Positions 27,286 through 35,485 are shown, counted from the first letter of the stretch. The stretch is 64,000 bases of DNA from an uncultured Parabacteroides sp. (GCF_902493135.1 NZ_CABUOD010000009.1:62001-126000), one strand, 5' to 3'. The notes: a model not told the origin generated them from the letters alone. Translations and numbers: made by a program.

Positions 27286-27287
27286 AG

Positions 27288-27372
27288 CGGAGAAAGAGGG
27301 ATTCGAACCCCCGGAACCTCTCAGTTCAACGGTTTTCAAGACCGCCGCAATCGACCACTCTGCCATCTCTCC
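27288..27372 (-). tRNA. tRNA-Ser (anticodon UGA)
   Basis: An 85-base type II tRNA; acceptor GGAGAGA/TTTCTCC with discriminator G, anticodon loop CTTGAAA (anticodon UGA), long variable arm and GGTTCGAATCC T-loop. It lies 77 bases from the other serine tRNA. Confidence 0.97.
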
Positions 27373-27390
27373 TTGTCTCTAAGACGGGTG

Positions 27391-27421
27391 CAAAAGTAGA
27401 TGGTTTATTTGAATTATGCAA
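27391..27421 (-). promoter_or_regulatory. Promoter of the tRNA-Ser genes
   Basis: Minus-strand TTG (27421-27419), 20 bases, then TACTTTTG (27398-27391), 18 bases upstream of the tRNA. Confidence 0.65.
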
Positions 27422-27523
27422 GCTTTTCGTTTTATTTCTTTTTACTTTTTTGGCTTTTCAATTCTCTATTTCTGATTTTCAGACATATAAATATATATGG
27501 GTAGTTCATATACGAAAAGACAC

Positions 27524-27554
27524 AAAAAAAGAGTTGCTTGATCAAGCAACTCTT
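27524..27554 (-). terminator. Terminator after tRNA-Pro
   Basis: A perfect palindrome AAGAGTTGCTTGATCAAGCA... (27529-27554) is followed on the minus strand by seven T. It directly follows the tRNA-Pro 3' end. Confidence 0.9.
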
Positions 27555-27558
27555 ATCG

Positions 27559-27633
27559 TCGGGGTACCAGGATTCGAACCTGGGACCCCCTGCTCCCAAA
27601 GCAGGTGCGCTAACCGGACTGCGCTACACCCCG
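27559..27633 (-). tRNA. tRNA-Pro (anticodon UGG)
   Basis: A 75-base tRNA with acceptor CGGGGTG/TACCCCG, discriminator A, anticodon stem CCTGC/GCAGG and loop TTTGGGA (anticodon UGG), and GGTTCGAATCC T-loop. Confidence 0.97.
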
Positions 27634-27666
27634 TTTTTTGCAATCCCTTTATTTTTGATTGCGGTG

Positions 27667-27697
27667 CAAAGGTAGATATTTATTTTTAACTACCAAA
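27667..27697 (-). promoter_or_regulatory. tRNA-Pro promoter
   Basis: Minus-strand TTTG (27697-27694), 19 bases, TACCTTTG (27674-27667): a textbook match to the Bacteroidetes promoter, about 34 bases before the tRNA. Confidence 0.75.
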
Positions 27698-27853
27698 TAT
27701 TTCATTGTTTTTTTTATTTGCGTACATTCGCATCAGTTTAGGAGATCATTGCAACAATATGTATCCCCCTTTTATTAATTTTCAGAATGAACATATTGCA
27801 AACCAATCTGTTATATATCAAATGATGAAACAACATTTAAATAATTAAGAAAT

Positions 27854-28483
27854 ATGACAATCGCTTATATACGTACATATTCAAATAAACAGCAAACAGA
27901 GAGTCAGAAAAATGCAATCGAACAATTTGCAAAAGCAAAAAAAATCGAGATTGACAAGTGGCTGAAAGATGCTAAAAACTCTTCCAAAGGGAAAAACCGG
28001 CTCGAAGACGTGATAAAGAATTTGCAGGAAGGCGATATTCTTATCGTCGCCGATGTCACCCGGCTCAGCCGGAAGCTGATGGAGATAATGCATTTGATCT
28101 TGTTGTGTATTGAAAAGAAAGTGACGCTTTACTGCATCAAGGAAGGCTATTCATTTGAAAATAACGTGGACAGCAAGACGTTGGCATTCACATTCGGGCT
28201 TGTTTCCGAAATAGAAAGCAAACTTATTTCCGCCCGTACGAAAGAAGCACTGACGGCCAGCAAGAACAAGGGAACGAAATTAGGACGCCCTTTGGGAAGC
28301 CCCAAAACCGAATTTCTCCTTTCCCAGAAAAGCCAGATTGAAAGAGAACTGAAAGAAGAAAACGCGACATATGCCGAATTAGCCGATTATTATAAGGTCT
28401 CTTTGAGCGGTTTCAAGCGCTTCGTCCGGGAAAACATACCGAACCCGCCTTCGAGAAGGAAAAAGAAAAGCGATGCCGAATAA
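27854..28483 (+). CDS. Mpi-like serine recombinase (DNA invertase family)
   Basis: This 209-residue protein has a resolvase/invertase catalytic domain (1 to about 140) and a C-terminal HTH (about 160-200, YAELADYYKVSLSGFKRFVREN). It resembles Mpi, the global promoter invertase of Bacteroides fragilis, in phrases such as FGLVSEIESKLISARTKEAL and LGRPLGS. The conserved arginines are present (ADVTRLSRKLMEI). The N-terminal catalytic motif is odd: it reads YIRTYSNKQ where the family has RVSTDKQ, so the nucleophile position holds Tyr9 and the only nearby serine is Ser10. It may be shifted, altered or inactive. It sits beside a tRNA cluster. No pair of matching inversion sites was found in the window. 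Confidence 0.85.
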   Translation: MTIAYIRTYSNKQQTESQKNAIEQFAKAKKIEIDKWLKDAKNSSKGKNRLEDVIKNLQEGDILIVADVTRLSRKLMEIMHLILLCIEKKVTLYCIKEGYSFENNVDSKTLAFTFGLVSEIESKLISARTKEALTASKNKGTKLGRPLGSPKTEFLLSQKSQIERELKEENATYAELADYYKVSLSGFKRFVRENIPNPPSRRKKKSDAE

Positions 28484-28562
28484 TATAAAAAGAGCGGTAC
28501 GGACCTGAAGTTGATAAATCTTCCGGAAGCGCCGCTCTTCTTAATAATAGACAATCTGATTT

Positions 28563-29090
28563 TTATTTCAAGTCATCGAGCATCTGCGGCATCATCGTCC
28601 AGATGCTGTTTTCATCTTGGGCCGTATAAATATTTCCATCGACTTCGGATTTGTTGTCTGTTGCCTTTCCCTTTTGTATGGCCGGCTTTGCAAGCGGATG
28701 GACAGCCACCGTCTTTCCATCGATGACACCTGCCATATCGAACAACATGGCTCCGGCACAATGGCCGATCATGATTTTCCCTTTCTGTCCGAATGCCGCA
28801 ATAACAGCCATCAGATCCTGGTTGTACGGCTCCCCTGCATGTTGGGCAAACTGAGGTATGGCATCTCCGCATGCGAATACCATCGCATCAAAGTCCTTTT
28901 CATGTCCTTTCAGATTTGCAATAACATCATCCACAATTAAAGCGATGCCGGAATTCGTGCGAATCTCCTTCGAATTGCTGACGGCAAACACCTTATAAGG
29001 AATACCATTTTCAAAAAATGCTTCCAGATACTGGAACAATCCACATCCGTTTACCGGATTCACTGCCAAAACCGCTACTTTCTTTGCCAT
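28563..29090 (-). CDS. DJ-1/PfpI-family protein
   Basis: The 175-residue protein starts at ATG 29090 (MAKKVAVLAVNPVNG); the longer frame to 29189 runs through the promoter. It has the flavodoxin-like DJ-1/PfpI fold with the nucleophile elbow Cys111 in GHCAGAM and an upstream FACGDAIPQ loop. Members act as glyoxalases, chaperones or amidotransferase-like enzymes, often in stress defence; the exact activity is not visible. It is divergent from an HxlR regulator with abutting promoters, which suggests regulation by that protein. Confidence 0.85.
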   Translation of the reverse strand: MAKKVAVLAVNPVNGCGLFQYLEAFFENGIPYKVFAVSNSKEIRTNSGIALIVDDVIANLKGHEKDFDAMVFACGDAIPQFAQHAGEPYNQDLMAVIAAFGQKGKIMIGHCAGAMLFDMAGVIDGKTVAVHPLAKPAIQKGKATDNKSEVDGNIYTAQDENSIWTMMPQMLDDLK

Positions 29091-29137
29091 GATAATAATA
29101 ATTTTAGTGATACAATAGTTCTTTTTAGTAAGTTTAT

Positions 29138-29181
29138 TACCTTTGTGCAGCAAAGATAAGTAGTCTGATTCGGTAAAACAA
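29138..29181. promoter_or_regulatory. Divergent promoter pair between the DJ-1 and hxlR genes
   Basis: On the minus strand TTG (29181-29179), 20 bases, TATCTTTG (29158-29151) drives the DJ-1 gene. On the plus strand TACCTTTG (29138-29145) faces hxlR. Between them is the near-palindrome CTTTGTGCAGCAAAG (29141-29155), a candidate operator for HxlR. Confidence 0.6.
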
Positions 29182-29208
29182 GAACGCACCTATGAATAAG
29201 CTACTTAC

Positions 29209-29619
29209 ATGAATGTAACTATTGTTGAGACACAAGGCACTACTAAGACAAAAAAAATGAAAAATTTTCATCCTACAGGAAATTGTCCCATCCGGGACAT
29301 CTTATGCAGGCTCGGTGACAAGTGGTCAATGCTTGTTATGATCACCCTGAATGCAAACGGCACGATGCGCTTCAGCGACATCCAAAAAACAATTTCCGAC
29401 ATTTCCCAGCGTATGCTGACTGTCACGCTCCGGATACTGGAGACCGACGGGCTTGTTTCGAGAACGGTCTACGCCGAAGTCCCGCCCAGAGTCGAATACC
29501 AGCTTACGGAAACCGGCAAAACGCTGATTCCACATATAGAAAATCTTGTCGGCTGGGCCTTGGAGCACATGACGGTTATATTCGAGAGCCGGGAAAAGGC
29601 CGGACAGCCATGCGGATAG
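29209..29619 (+). CDS. HxlR-family winged-helix transcription regulator
   Basis: The 136-residue protein has the HxlR signature: CPIRDILCRLGDKWSMLVM, then MRFSDIQKTISDISQRMLTVTL (recognition helix), then a wing and YQLTETGKTLIPHI. Cys26 and Cys33 lie next to the DNA-binding domain; in HypR-like members such cysteines sense oxidants or electrophiles. The start may instead be the Met at 29257, which removes a non-conserved 16-residue lead. It is divergent from a DJ-1/PfpI gene. The pairing suggests an inducible response to reactive carbonyl or oxidative stress. Confidence 0.9.
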   Translation: MNVTIVETQGTTKTKKMKNFHPTGNCPIRDILCRLGDKWSMLVMITLNANGTMRFSDIQKTISDISQRMLTVTLRILETDGLVSRTVYAEVPPRVEYQLTETGKTLIPHIENLVGWALEHMTVIFESREKAGQPCG

Positions 29620-29664
29620 TCAAAATCTTTTACACAGAAGTATTTTACGATATATTTTTATCTC

Positions 29665-29672
29665 TATCTTTG
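29665..29672 (+). promoter_or_regulatory. -7 box upstream of rlmD
   Basis: TATCTTTG lies 26 bases before the TTG start codon at 29698; there is no in-frame ATG between the box and the conserved N-terminus. Confidence 0.5.
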
Positions 29673-29697
29673 CGCCATAAATTAAAAATTAATCATC

Positions 29698-31122
29698 TTG
29701 GCAAGAAATAAGAAGCAGTTGCCTTTATTGGAAAAGGTAACAATAACAGATGTAGCCGCAGAAGGAAAGGCTATCGCACGTGTAAATGACATGGTCGTAT
29801 TCGTACCTTTTGTCGCTCCCGGAGATGTCATAGACATACAATTGACACGCAAGAAACATAGTTATGCGGAAGGGAAAGCTGTACTTTTCCATGAATATTC
29901 GACCCGACGTGCCGAGCCGTTCTGTGAACATTTCGGCGTATGCGGCGGCTGTAAATGGCAACATCTGCCCTATGAAGAACAGATTCGCTACAAACACAAG
30001 CAGGTGATCGACAACCTGACCCGGATCGGTAAGATCGAAATGGAAGAGATACTCCCGATCAAGGGTTCCAAACATACGACATTCTATCGCAATAAACTCG
30101 AATTCACGTTTTCCAACAAGAAATGGCTGACGGAAGAAGAGGTGAAAACCGGAGCCAAATTCGATTGCATGAATGCAGTCGGTTTCCATATTCCTGGAAT
30201 GTTCGACAAGGTGCTCGACATTCACAAATGCTGGTTGCAGAACGATATATCAAACCGTATCCGTCTGGCGGTCAAAGAATACTGCCTGACACATGAAGGC
30301 TATCCCTTCTTCGACCTTCGCAATCAGGAAGGATTTGTGCGTACGTTGATGATCCGCACGGCCTCGACTGGCGACCTGATGGTAGTGCTGGTATTTTTTC
30401 ACGAAGATACGGAACGCCGCGAAGCGCTCCTCTCCTATGTTGCCGAACAGTTCCCGGAGATCACTTCACTGATGTACGTCATCAACGAAAAATGCAACGA
30501 TACGATTACCGACCAAGACGTTCTTGTGTTCCGCGGAAAAGATCATATCATCGAGGAAATGGAAGGGCTTCAGTTCAAAGTAGGGCCGAAATCGTTCTAC
30601 CAGACCAACAGTGATCAGGCTTACGAACTGTATAAAGTCGCCCGCGAGTTTGCCGGACTGACCGGAAACGAGATGGTTTACGACTTGTACACCGGAACCG
30701 GCACGATCGCCAACTTCGTCTCCCGCCAGGCAAAGAAAGTGATCGGCATCGAATATGTGCCCGAAGCGATCGAGGACGCCAAAGTCAACTCCGCCCTGAA
30801 CAAGATCGAAAACACATTGTTCTACGCCGGTGACATGAAAGACATCCTGACACAGGATTTCATCAACCAACACGGCCGTCCGGATGTTATTATCACAGAC
30901 CCGCCCCGTGCCGGTATGCATGACGATGTGATCAACACGATCCTCTTTGCCGAACCGGAACGTATCGTTTATGTAAGCTGTAACCCGGCGACACAGGCAC
31001 GCGACCTGAGCTTGCTCTCCGTAAAATATGCCGTCAAGAAAGTGCAGCCGGTAGATATGTTCCCGCATACGCATCACGTGGAGAATGTCGTTCTCTTGGA
31101 GAAATTAAAAAATAAGAATTAA
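29698..31122 (+). CDS. rlmD: 23S rRNA (uracil-5-)-methyltransferase RlmD
   Basis: This 474-residue SAM enzyme methylates a uracil at C5 in 23S rRNA. An N-terminal TRAM domain (about 10-70) is followed by a [4Fe-4S] site formed by Cys76, Cys82 and Cys85 (CEHFGVCGGCKWQH) and probably Cys178. The SAM-binding motif is YDLYTGTGTIANFV. The catalytic nucleophile is Cys428 in YVSCNPATQARD, after DPPRAGMHDDV. The start codon is TTG (29698). It gives the conserved start ARNKKQLPLLEK, and no ATG upstream is available, so the unusual start is well supported. Confidence 0.93.
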   Translation: MARNKKQLPLLEKVTITDVAAEGKAIARVNDMVVFVPFVAPGDVIDIQLTRKKHSYAEGKAVLFHEYSTRRAEPFCEHFGVCGGCKWQHLPYEEQIRYKHKQVIDNLTRIGKIEMEEILPIKGSKHTTFYRNKLEFTFSNKKWLTEEEVKTGAKFDCMNAVGFHIPGMFDKVLDIHKCWLQNDISNRIRLAVKEYCLTHEGYPFFDLRNQEGFVRTLMIRTASTGDLMVVLVFFHEDTERREALLSYVAEQFPEITSLMYVINEKCNDTITDQDVLVFRGKDHIIEEMEGLQFKVGPKSFYQTNSDQAYELYKVAREFAGLTGNEMVYDLYTGTGTIANFVSRQAKKVIGIEYVPEAIEDAKVNSALNKIENTLFYAGDMKDILTQDFINQHGRPDVIITDPPRAGMHDDVINTILFAEPERIVYVSCNPATQARDLSLLSVKYAVKKVQPVDMFPHTHHVENVVLLEKLKNKN

Positions 31123-31132
31123 TAATTAAGAA

Positions 31133-32524
31133 ATGAAGAAGGTCATCCTCTTGTTTTTTGTGGCGCTGTTGTTGTCCGGCTGCAATCGTGCGGGAAAGGA
31201 ACAGGAGGATGACGATGTGACAGTCGACCTGCCGCAACTGAAGGCGCAGGGCGAAATAACCGCCGTCACGCTATACAGCTCGACTTCCTATTTCCAGTAT
31301 AAGATGCAGCCGATGGGGTACGAATACGAGCTGATCAAGGATTTCGCCCGCTCGGAAGGACTGAAACTGAACATCAAGGTTGCAGAAAGCCCTACGAAGT
31401 TGATCGAGATGCTGGAAGCTGGCGAGGCGGATGTAGTCGCCTACCCGATCCAGATCAGCAACCGTATGAAAGAGAAGCTGATCTATTGCGGAAGGGAAGA
31501 ACAAGACTGCCAAGTACTGGTCCAGCGGACCAACAAGGGCGACAAGGTGATCACCGACGTGACGGAACTGCTCGGGAAAGACGTCTATGTAAAACCGGGG
31601 ACCAAATATTTCGAACGGCTGAAAAACCTCGATGTCGAACTGGGCGGCGGTATCCGGATTCATGAAGCGGATGCCGACACGGTGACAACGGAAGATCTGA
31701 TCGGCATGGTTTCGCAAGGGGAAATTCCTTACACCGTAAGCGACGAGAATATAGCCCGCCTGAACAAAACTTATTTCTGGAACCTGAACGTTTCGCTGAA
31801 GATCAGTTTCATGCAACGTTCCTCATGGGTCGTGCGCAAAAGCAGCCCGGAACTGGCTAAAGCCATCGACGCGTGGGCATCCGACAAAGCGGGAACGCAC
31901 GTCTACAAGGCTTTGACGAAGCGTTATTTCGAACTGAGCAAACAACCCGTTACCGCCGAACTGCCGGAAGTCAGGAACGGCCATGTTTCACCTTACGACG
32001 AACTCTTCCGCAAACATGCCAAAAACATCGGATGGGACTGGCAACTGCTTGCCTCGATCGGTTATCAGGAGTCCCGCTTCAATCCGAACGTCGTCTCATG
32101 GGCCGGCGCGGAAGGACTGATGGGGATCATGCCGAATACGGCTAAGGCTTTGGGCGTGACGCCTCACGAACTGAAAGACCCCGATACGGGCATCCGTACA
32201 GGCGTGGATTGCCTGCGCCGTTTCCGTCAGGGATTCGGGAAGGTGGCCGATCCGGTCGAAAAGATCAAGTTTACATTGGCCGCCTACAATGCAGGAATCG
32301 GGCATATTTACGATGCGCAGCGGCTGGCGGAGAAATATGGCAAGAACCCCTACGTTTGGGATGATAATGTGGCCGAATATATCCGTTTGAAGAACGATCC
32401 GGAATACTATAACGATCCGGTCTGCAAACACGGTTACCTGCGTGGTTCGGAAACCTTCAACTATGTGCGCGAAGTGATGGAGCGTTACAACTACTACCTG
32501 ACAAAAACCGGTCAAAAAGGTTAG
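31133..32524 (+). CDS. mltF: MltF-like lytic transglycosylase lipoprotein
   Basis: This 463-residue lipoprotein (signal ending LLLSGC, Cys16) joins an amino-acid-binding-protein-like domain (about 35-270, TAVTLYSSTSYFQY to the AWASDKAGTHVYK region) to a C-terminal SLT lysozyme-like domain (about 290-440). The catalytic glutamate is Glu313 in SIGYQESRFNPNV, followed by GAEGLMGIMPNTA. It should cleave peptidoglycan glycan strands in the periplasm, with the first domain sensing muropeptides. It follows rlmD by ten bases. Its stop overlaps the convergent ATPase gene. Confidence 0.93.
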   Translation: MKKVILLFFVALLLSGCNRAGKEQEDDDVTVDLPQLKAQGEITAVTLYSSTSYFQYKMQPMGYEYELIKDFARSEGLKLNIKVAESPTKLIEMLEAGEADVVAYPIQISNRMKEKLIYCGREEQDCQVLVQRTNKGDKVITDVTELLGKDVYVKPGTKYFERLKNLDVELGGGIRIHEADADTVTTEDLIGMVSQGEIPYTVSDENIARLNKTYFWNLNVSLKISFMQRSSWVVRKSSPELAKAIDAWASDKAGTHVYKALTKRYFELSKQPVTAELPEVRNGHVSPYDELFRKHAKNIGWDWQLLASIGYQESRFNPNVVSWAGAEGLMGIMPNTAKALGVTPHELKDPDTGIRTGVDCLRRFRQGFGKVADPVEKIKFTLAAYNAGIGHIYDAQRLAEKYGKNPYVWDDNVAEYIRLKNDPEYYNDPVCKHGYLRGSETFNYVREVMERYNYYLTKTGQKG

Positions 32525-33048
32525 GGCCTGATATTCTCTTTGATCATCTCTTTTACCAACAGCATCACTTTCGGATGGCTGAGCGGGATGCCGTCCAAAA
32601 TCTCTTTTATCTCATTCGTGCTGACAGAGAATATGGTTTCTCCTGCCTGATATTCAAAACGGACATTGATATCCGGATTGCCGGTGACCAACATGGCGAC
32701 CGTTCCCGGAAGATCCCCCCAGGGCGGGCAGTCGATATGGTCGGAATGGAAAGAGGCGGTCACCTCCGTCCCCTTTCCCGGCTCGGATGTTATGGACACA
32801 GCTCCGCCGGTCTGCTCTGCATTCTGGATCAGGAAGGGTATGCCGAGACCCACTTTGCGGGTCGTACGGGTGGTGTAGAACGGGTTTGTGACGCGGGCAA
32901 TCGTCCCGGCATCCATTCCTGAGCCGTTGTCCGTAATGCGGATCATGATCCGGCCCTCCCGTTGTTCTATAAACAGACCTATCTCCGAAGCATTCGCCCG
33001 GATGCTGTTTGCCGTGATATCGGTGATATGGAAAGATAGATTATTCAT
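32521..33048 (-). CDS. Stand-alone histidine-kinase-type ATPase (sensory operon gene 6)
   Basis: This 175-residue protein is a GHKL/HATPase_c domain without a sensor or phospho-acceptor histidine domain. Its N box is DITANSIRANA, the G1 box is ITDNGSGMD, and the G2 box is VGLGIPFLIQNAEQ. A C-terminal extension of about 60 residues follows. It is the last gene of a six-gene operon and overlaps the PHP gene by four bases. Its partner for phosphotransfer is not obvious. Similar stand-alone ATPases are remembered next to NAD-linked [FeFe]-hydrogenase genes of other anaerobes. Confidence 0.8.
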   Translation of the reverse strand: MNNLSFHITDITANSIRANASEIGLFIEQREGRIMIRITDNGSGMDAGTIARVTNPFYTTRTTRKVGLGIPFLIQNAEQTGGAVSITSEPGKGTEVTASFHSDHIDCPPWGDLPGTVAMLVTGNPDINVRFEYQAGETIFSVSTNEIKEILDGIPLSHPKVMLLVKEMIKENIRP

Positions 33049-33785
33049 GCTGTTACAATCGTATGACCGTTTTCCTTCCGGAAAGCCATCGCTAAATGTT
33101 CAAAATCAAGCAGGTCGGCTCTTAGCAGGGAATATCTCGTACCGATCTGTTCGGGATAATGCGCATCGGAAGCGCTGTAACTCGTGTAACGTTTCAAATA
33201 GGCATGTACCGCCGACAGCCTTTCATAGCGGGCAGCCTCCTTGAACTCGATCGCATCCAAAGGCAGGGAAGGATCAATGAATCCCAACTGGCTGATCAGG
33301 CTGAACGAAGGACGTTCGACATGGGCCGCAATGAACAACCCGCCCAGACGGTGCACTTCTGCGGCAATCTGTTCCACACTCCGGTCGAGGGCGGAAATCA
33401 GCAGATAGGGAGCCTCCCCCACGATCTCGTTCCGGCCGTTCACCCATACCTGGTCGCCGAAACGTTCGGGATCGTTCGGAACAGGCGGCAGATGAACTTC
33501 CAGATACGTCTGAAAAGCGGCACGGGCACGGTCATCTGCAAAAAGCGCCACGCAGTGTGCCTCTTCGCGTGTCGTCACCTCCGCACCGGCAAAGACCATG
33601 AGTCCCCGCTCCTCTCCCAAAGCCCGGATTTCGGGACATTGCAGCGTGCTGTTATGATCCGTCACAGCAATGGCATCCAATCCCCGTTCGAGGGCCGTTT
33701 CCACAATCCGTTGCGGACTCATCTCCAGGCTTCCGCAAGGCGAAAGGCAAGAGTGCAGGTGTAGATCTACCCGGAATTCCTTCAT
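33045..33785 (-). CDS. PHP-domain metal-dependent phosphoesterase (sensory operon gene 5)
   Basis: The 246-residue protein has the PHP signature: VDLHLHSCLSPCG at residues 5-17 (metal-binding His-x-His), AVTDHNSTLQ near 40, and later HVERPSF and SASDAHYPEQIG. PHP proteins are metal-dependent phosphatases or nucleotidases; here it may act on a signalling nucleotide or phosphoprotein (inference). It overlaps its neighbours by four bases on both sides, so its production is tightly linked to the DRTGG and ATPase proteins. Confidence 0.88.
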   Translation of the reverse strand: MKEFRVDLHLHSCLSPCGSLEMSPQRIVETALERGLDAIAVTDHNSTLQCPEIRALGEERGLMVFAGAEVTTREEAHCVALFADDRARAAFQTYLEVHLPPVPNDPERFGDQVWVNGRNEIVGEAPYLLISALDRSVEQIAAEVHRLGGLFIAAHVERPSFSLISQLGFIDPSLPLDAIEFKEAARYERLSAVHAYLKRYTSYSASDAHYPEQIGTRYSLLRADLLDFEHLAMAFRKENGHTIVTA

Positions 33786-34120
33786 GCCTGTTGCAAAAGC
33801 CGGTAGATTTTTCCCGTTACTTCGAATGCGGAAAGCGGCGTTCCGAGCAAAGGCACGTTTTCCTCTTTTCCTTTATCGAGCGTTTCCTCGTCCGGCGAAG
33901 CCCCGTTCACGATCAGGACGGCCGCCGCATCTTTCAGGGTGGCGACGGCCACGATGTTCTGGTGCGTCTGCATCGTGATCCACAACATTCCTTCATCGAT
34001 ATGCCCCATTACGTCACTCAACAGGTCGCTGGTGTAACCGCCGGAAATCTCCGCGTCCAGCCCTGCTTCCCCGCAAAAAACGGTTAAGTCCAATTCTCTC
34101 ACTAAATCACTGACCTTCAT
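33782..34120 (-). CDS. DRTGG-domain protein (sensory operon gene 4)
   Basis: This 112-residue protein consists of one DRTGG-like domain (VSDLVRELDLTVFCGEAGLD, then SGGYTSDLLSDVMGH). DRTGG domains occur next to CBS domains and in phosphotransacetylases and are thought to bind small ligands or regulate enzymes. It overlaps the iron-sulfur gene by 14 bases and the PHP gene by four. It is a distant paralogue of the operon's first gene (35930-36274). Confidence 0.75.
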   Translation of the reverse strand: MKVSDLVRELDLTVFCGEAGLDAEISGGYTSDLLSDVMGHIDEGMLWITMQTHQNIVAVATLKDAAAVLIVNGASPDEETLDKGKEENVPLLGTPLSAFEVTGKIYRLLQQA

Positions 34121-35483
34121 ATTTGGCTCCTTTCTTATAACAATCTTTATTCAACCGGTCTTTCCCCCAGGTCTTTTCGATCAGACGGAAAGCATGTTCC
34201 TTGTCCAGCTTCCCGTGCTTCTCCATATTACGCTGCATAAAAACACAATCGCTGAACTGCGCCTCATGGCGGACGATGTCTTCCGCCAACGCCTGGCAGT
34301 TGGGCGAACCACAGGCCCCGCAATCGATGCCGGGCAGGTAGCACATCAACTTGCGCACCTGCTCCATCTTCTTCAGGACTTCTTCTATATTTCCTTCGTA
34401 TCGCAACTTCGGGTTGGGTTGAAGCGGACGAATGGTGATGTGTTGTTTCAAATAGGACAACGCCTCCAACCGGTCGGAATAGATCAGCGGAGCTTTGTCG
34501 CGTTTCACCGAACGCTTCATCACCCGCTCGGCCGTCAGGAAACGGTTCGCGACTGCCAGCACGCCGCCGGCACAACTCCGGTCGCAGGCACGCAGTTCGA
34601 GAAAGTCCACATTGCGGACTTCGGTGGTCGATTCCATCCGCTCCAAGAACTCGATGACATTGTGTATCTCGTCGATCGCCAGGCAGCGGCCGGAGAAATG
34701 CTTGGCTTCGCCTCCCGTCTGGCTCCAACGCATCTCCTTCTTGGTCAGGGAGGGCGGAAGGACGCATTCGGGCGTGTAGTTCTTCGGGCGGTTTTTCAGG
34801 ATATGATATACCTTATTATATAGCGTGTCCATATTGATCACGCCCTTGATCGTGGACGAATATCCCTCCGCACCTTTCAAGGAGGCGATCTTGGCCGCAC
34901 AAGGCGTCACATAAAAAATACCGATCTCTTCGGACGAGAAACCGTCTTCCTCCAATACCTTATGATAGTAAGTAGCAGTCGCATTGACCGGCGGCTTCAC
35001 CAACAAGATGTTATCGACCAGGGCCGGAAAGCGCACCTGTATCAGCCGGACGATAGCCGGGCAGAACGAACTGATGACAGGCTTATCCTCCGCCGACTCC
35101 ATCTGCCTGAGCATCTCGCGGTGGATCATGTCTGCCGTAAACTCGACCTGGAACACATGCGTGAACCCCAATTCGTACAGCGCACTGAAAATCTCCTCTT
35201 CCGTCGTATATTTGGAGAACTGCCCGATAAAGACCGTCGGGACCAGCACGACACGGGCTTTGTAGTCGAAGATCTTCTGGAAGTCGTCCTGCTCCACATA
35301 GATGGCTTCCGTAGGGCAGGCTTTCAGACATTCGCCGCAGTCCACACACCAGCCTTTGCGGATGGAGGCTTTCCCCTCGCGGATACGGATCGCGCCGGTG
35401 GGGCACTTCGTCATGCAGTGGGTACAGCCGACACAACGGTCATTGTCTATTTTCAATGCGTGGTAAAACTTTGTCTCTTCCAT
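34107..35483 (-). CDS. Ferredoxin / [FeFe]-hydrogenase-like iron-sulfur protein (sensory operon gene 3)
   Basis: This 458-residue protein carries three iron-sulfur regions. Two ferredoxin-type [4Fe-4S] sites use Cys17/20/23/27 and Cys46/49/52/56. The middle part (about 75-340) resembles the large-subunit C-terminal region of [FeFe]-hydrogenases. It keeps one cysteine in each place where H-cluster motifs L1 and L2 occur (SSFCPAIVRL, Cys141; VTPCAAKIAS, Cys195) and two in the L3-like ELRACDRSCAGG (Cys300, Cys304). A C-terminal four-cysteine site follows (GIDCGACGSPNC...DC, 388-413). It is likely an electron-transfer or redox-sensing protein rather than an efficient hydrogenase, because the L1 TSCCPxW and other catalytic residues differ. 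Confidence 0.85.
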   Translation of the reverse strand: MEETKFYHALKIDNDRCVGCTHCMTKCPTGAIRIREGKASIRKGWCVDCGECLKACPTEAIYVEQDDFQKIFDYKARVVLVPTVFIGQFSKYTTEEEIFSALYELGFTHVFQVEFTADMIHREMLRQMESAEDKPVISSFCPAIVRLIQVRFPALVDNILLVKPPVNATATYYHKVLEEDGFSSEEIGIFYVTPCAAKIASLKGAEGYSSTIKGVINMDTLYNKVYHILKNRPKNYTPECVLPPSLTKKEMRWSQTGGEAKHFSGRCLAIDEIHNVIEFLERMESTTEVRNVDFLELRACDRSCAGGVLAVANRFLTAERVMKRSVKRDKAPLIYSDRLEALSYLKQHITIRPLQPNPKLRYEGNIEEVLKKMEQVRKLMCYLPGIDCGACGSPNCQALAEDIVRHEAQFSDCVFMQRNMEKHGKLDKEHAFRLIEKTWGKDRLNKDCYKKGAKYEGQ

Positions 35484-35485
35484 GG

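Noticed and set aside
27070..27366. A 98-codon frame across the two tRNA-Ser genes (phrases GSNPSFSAE and GSNPALSAE).
   Set aside because: These phrases are translations of tRNA T-arms; the frame is an artefact of the tRNA genes.
27450..27689. A 79-codon frame containing VGVPGFEPGTPCSQSRC.
   Set aside because: It is the complement of tRNA-Pro; this peptide is a well-known false gene product over tRNAs.
27559..28483. An integrated element bounded by tRNA-Pro and the recombinase.
   Set aside because: No direct repeat of the tRNA end was found nearby and the flanking genes look like normal chromosome.
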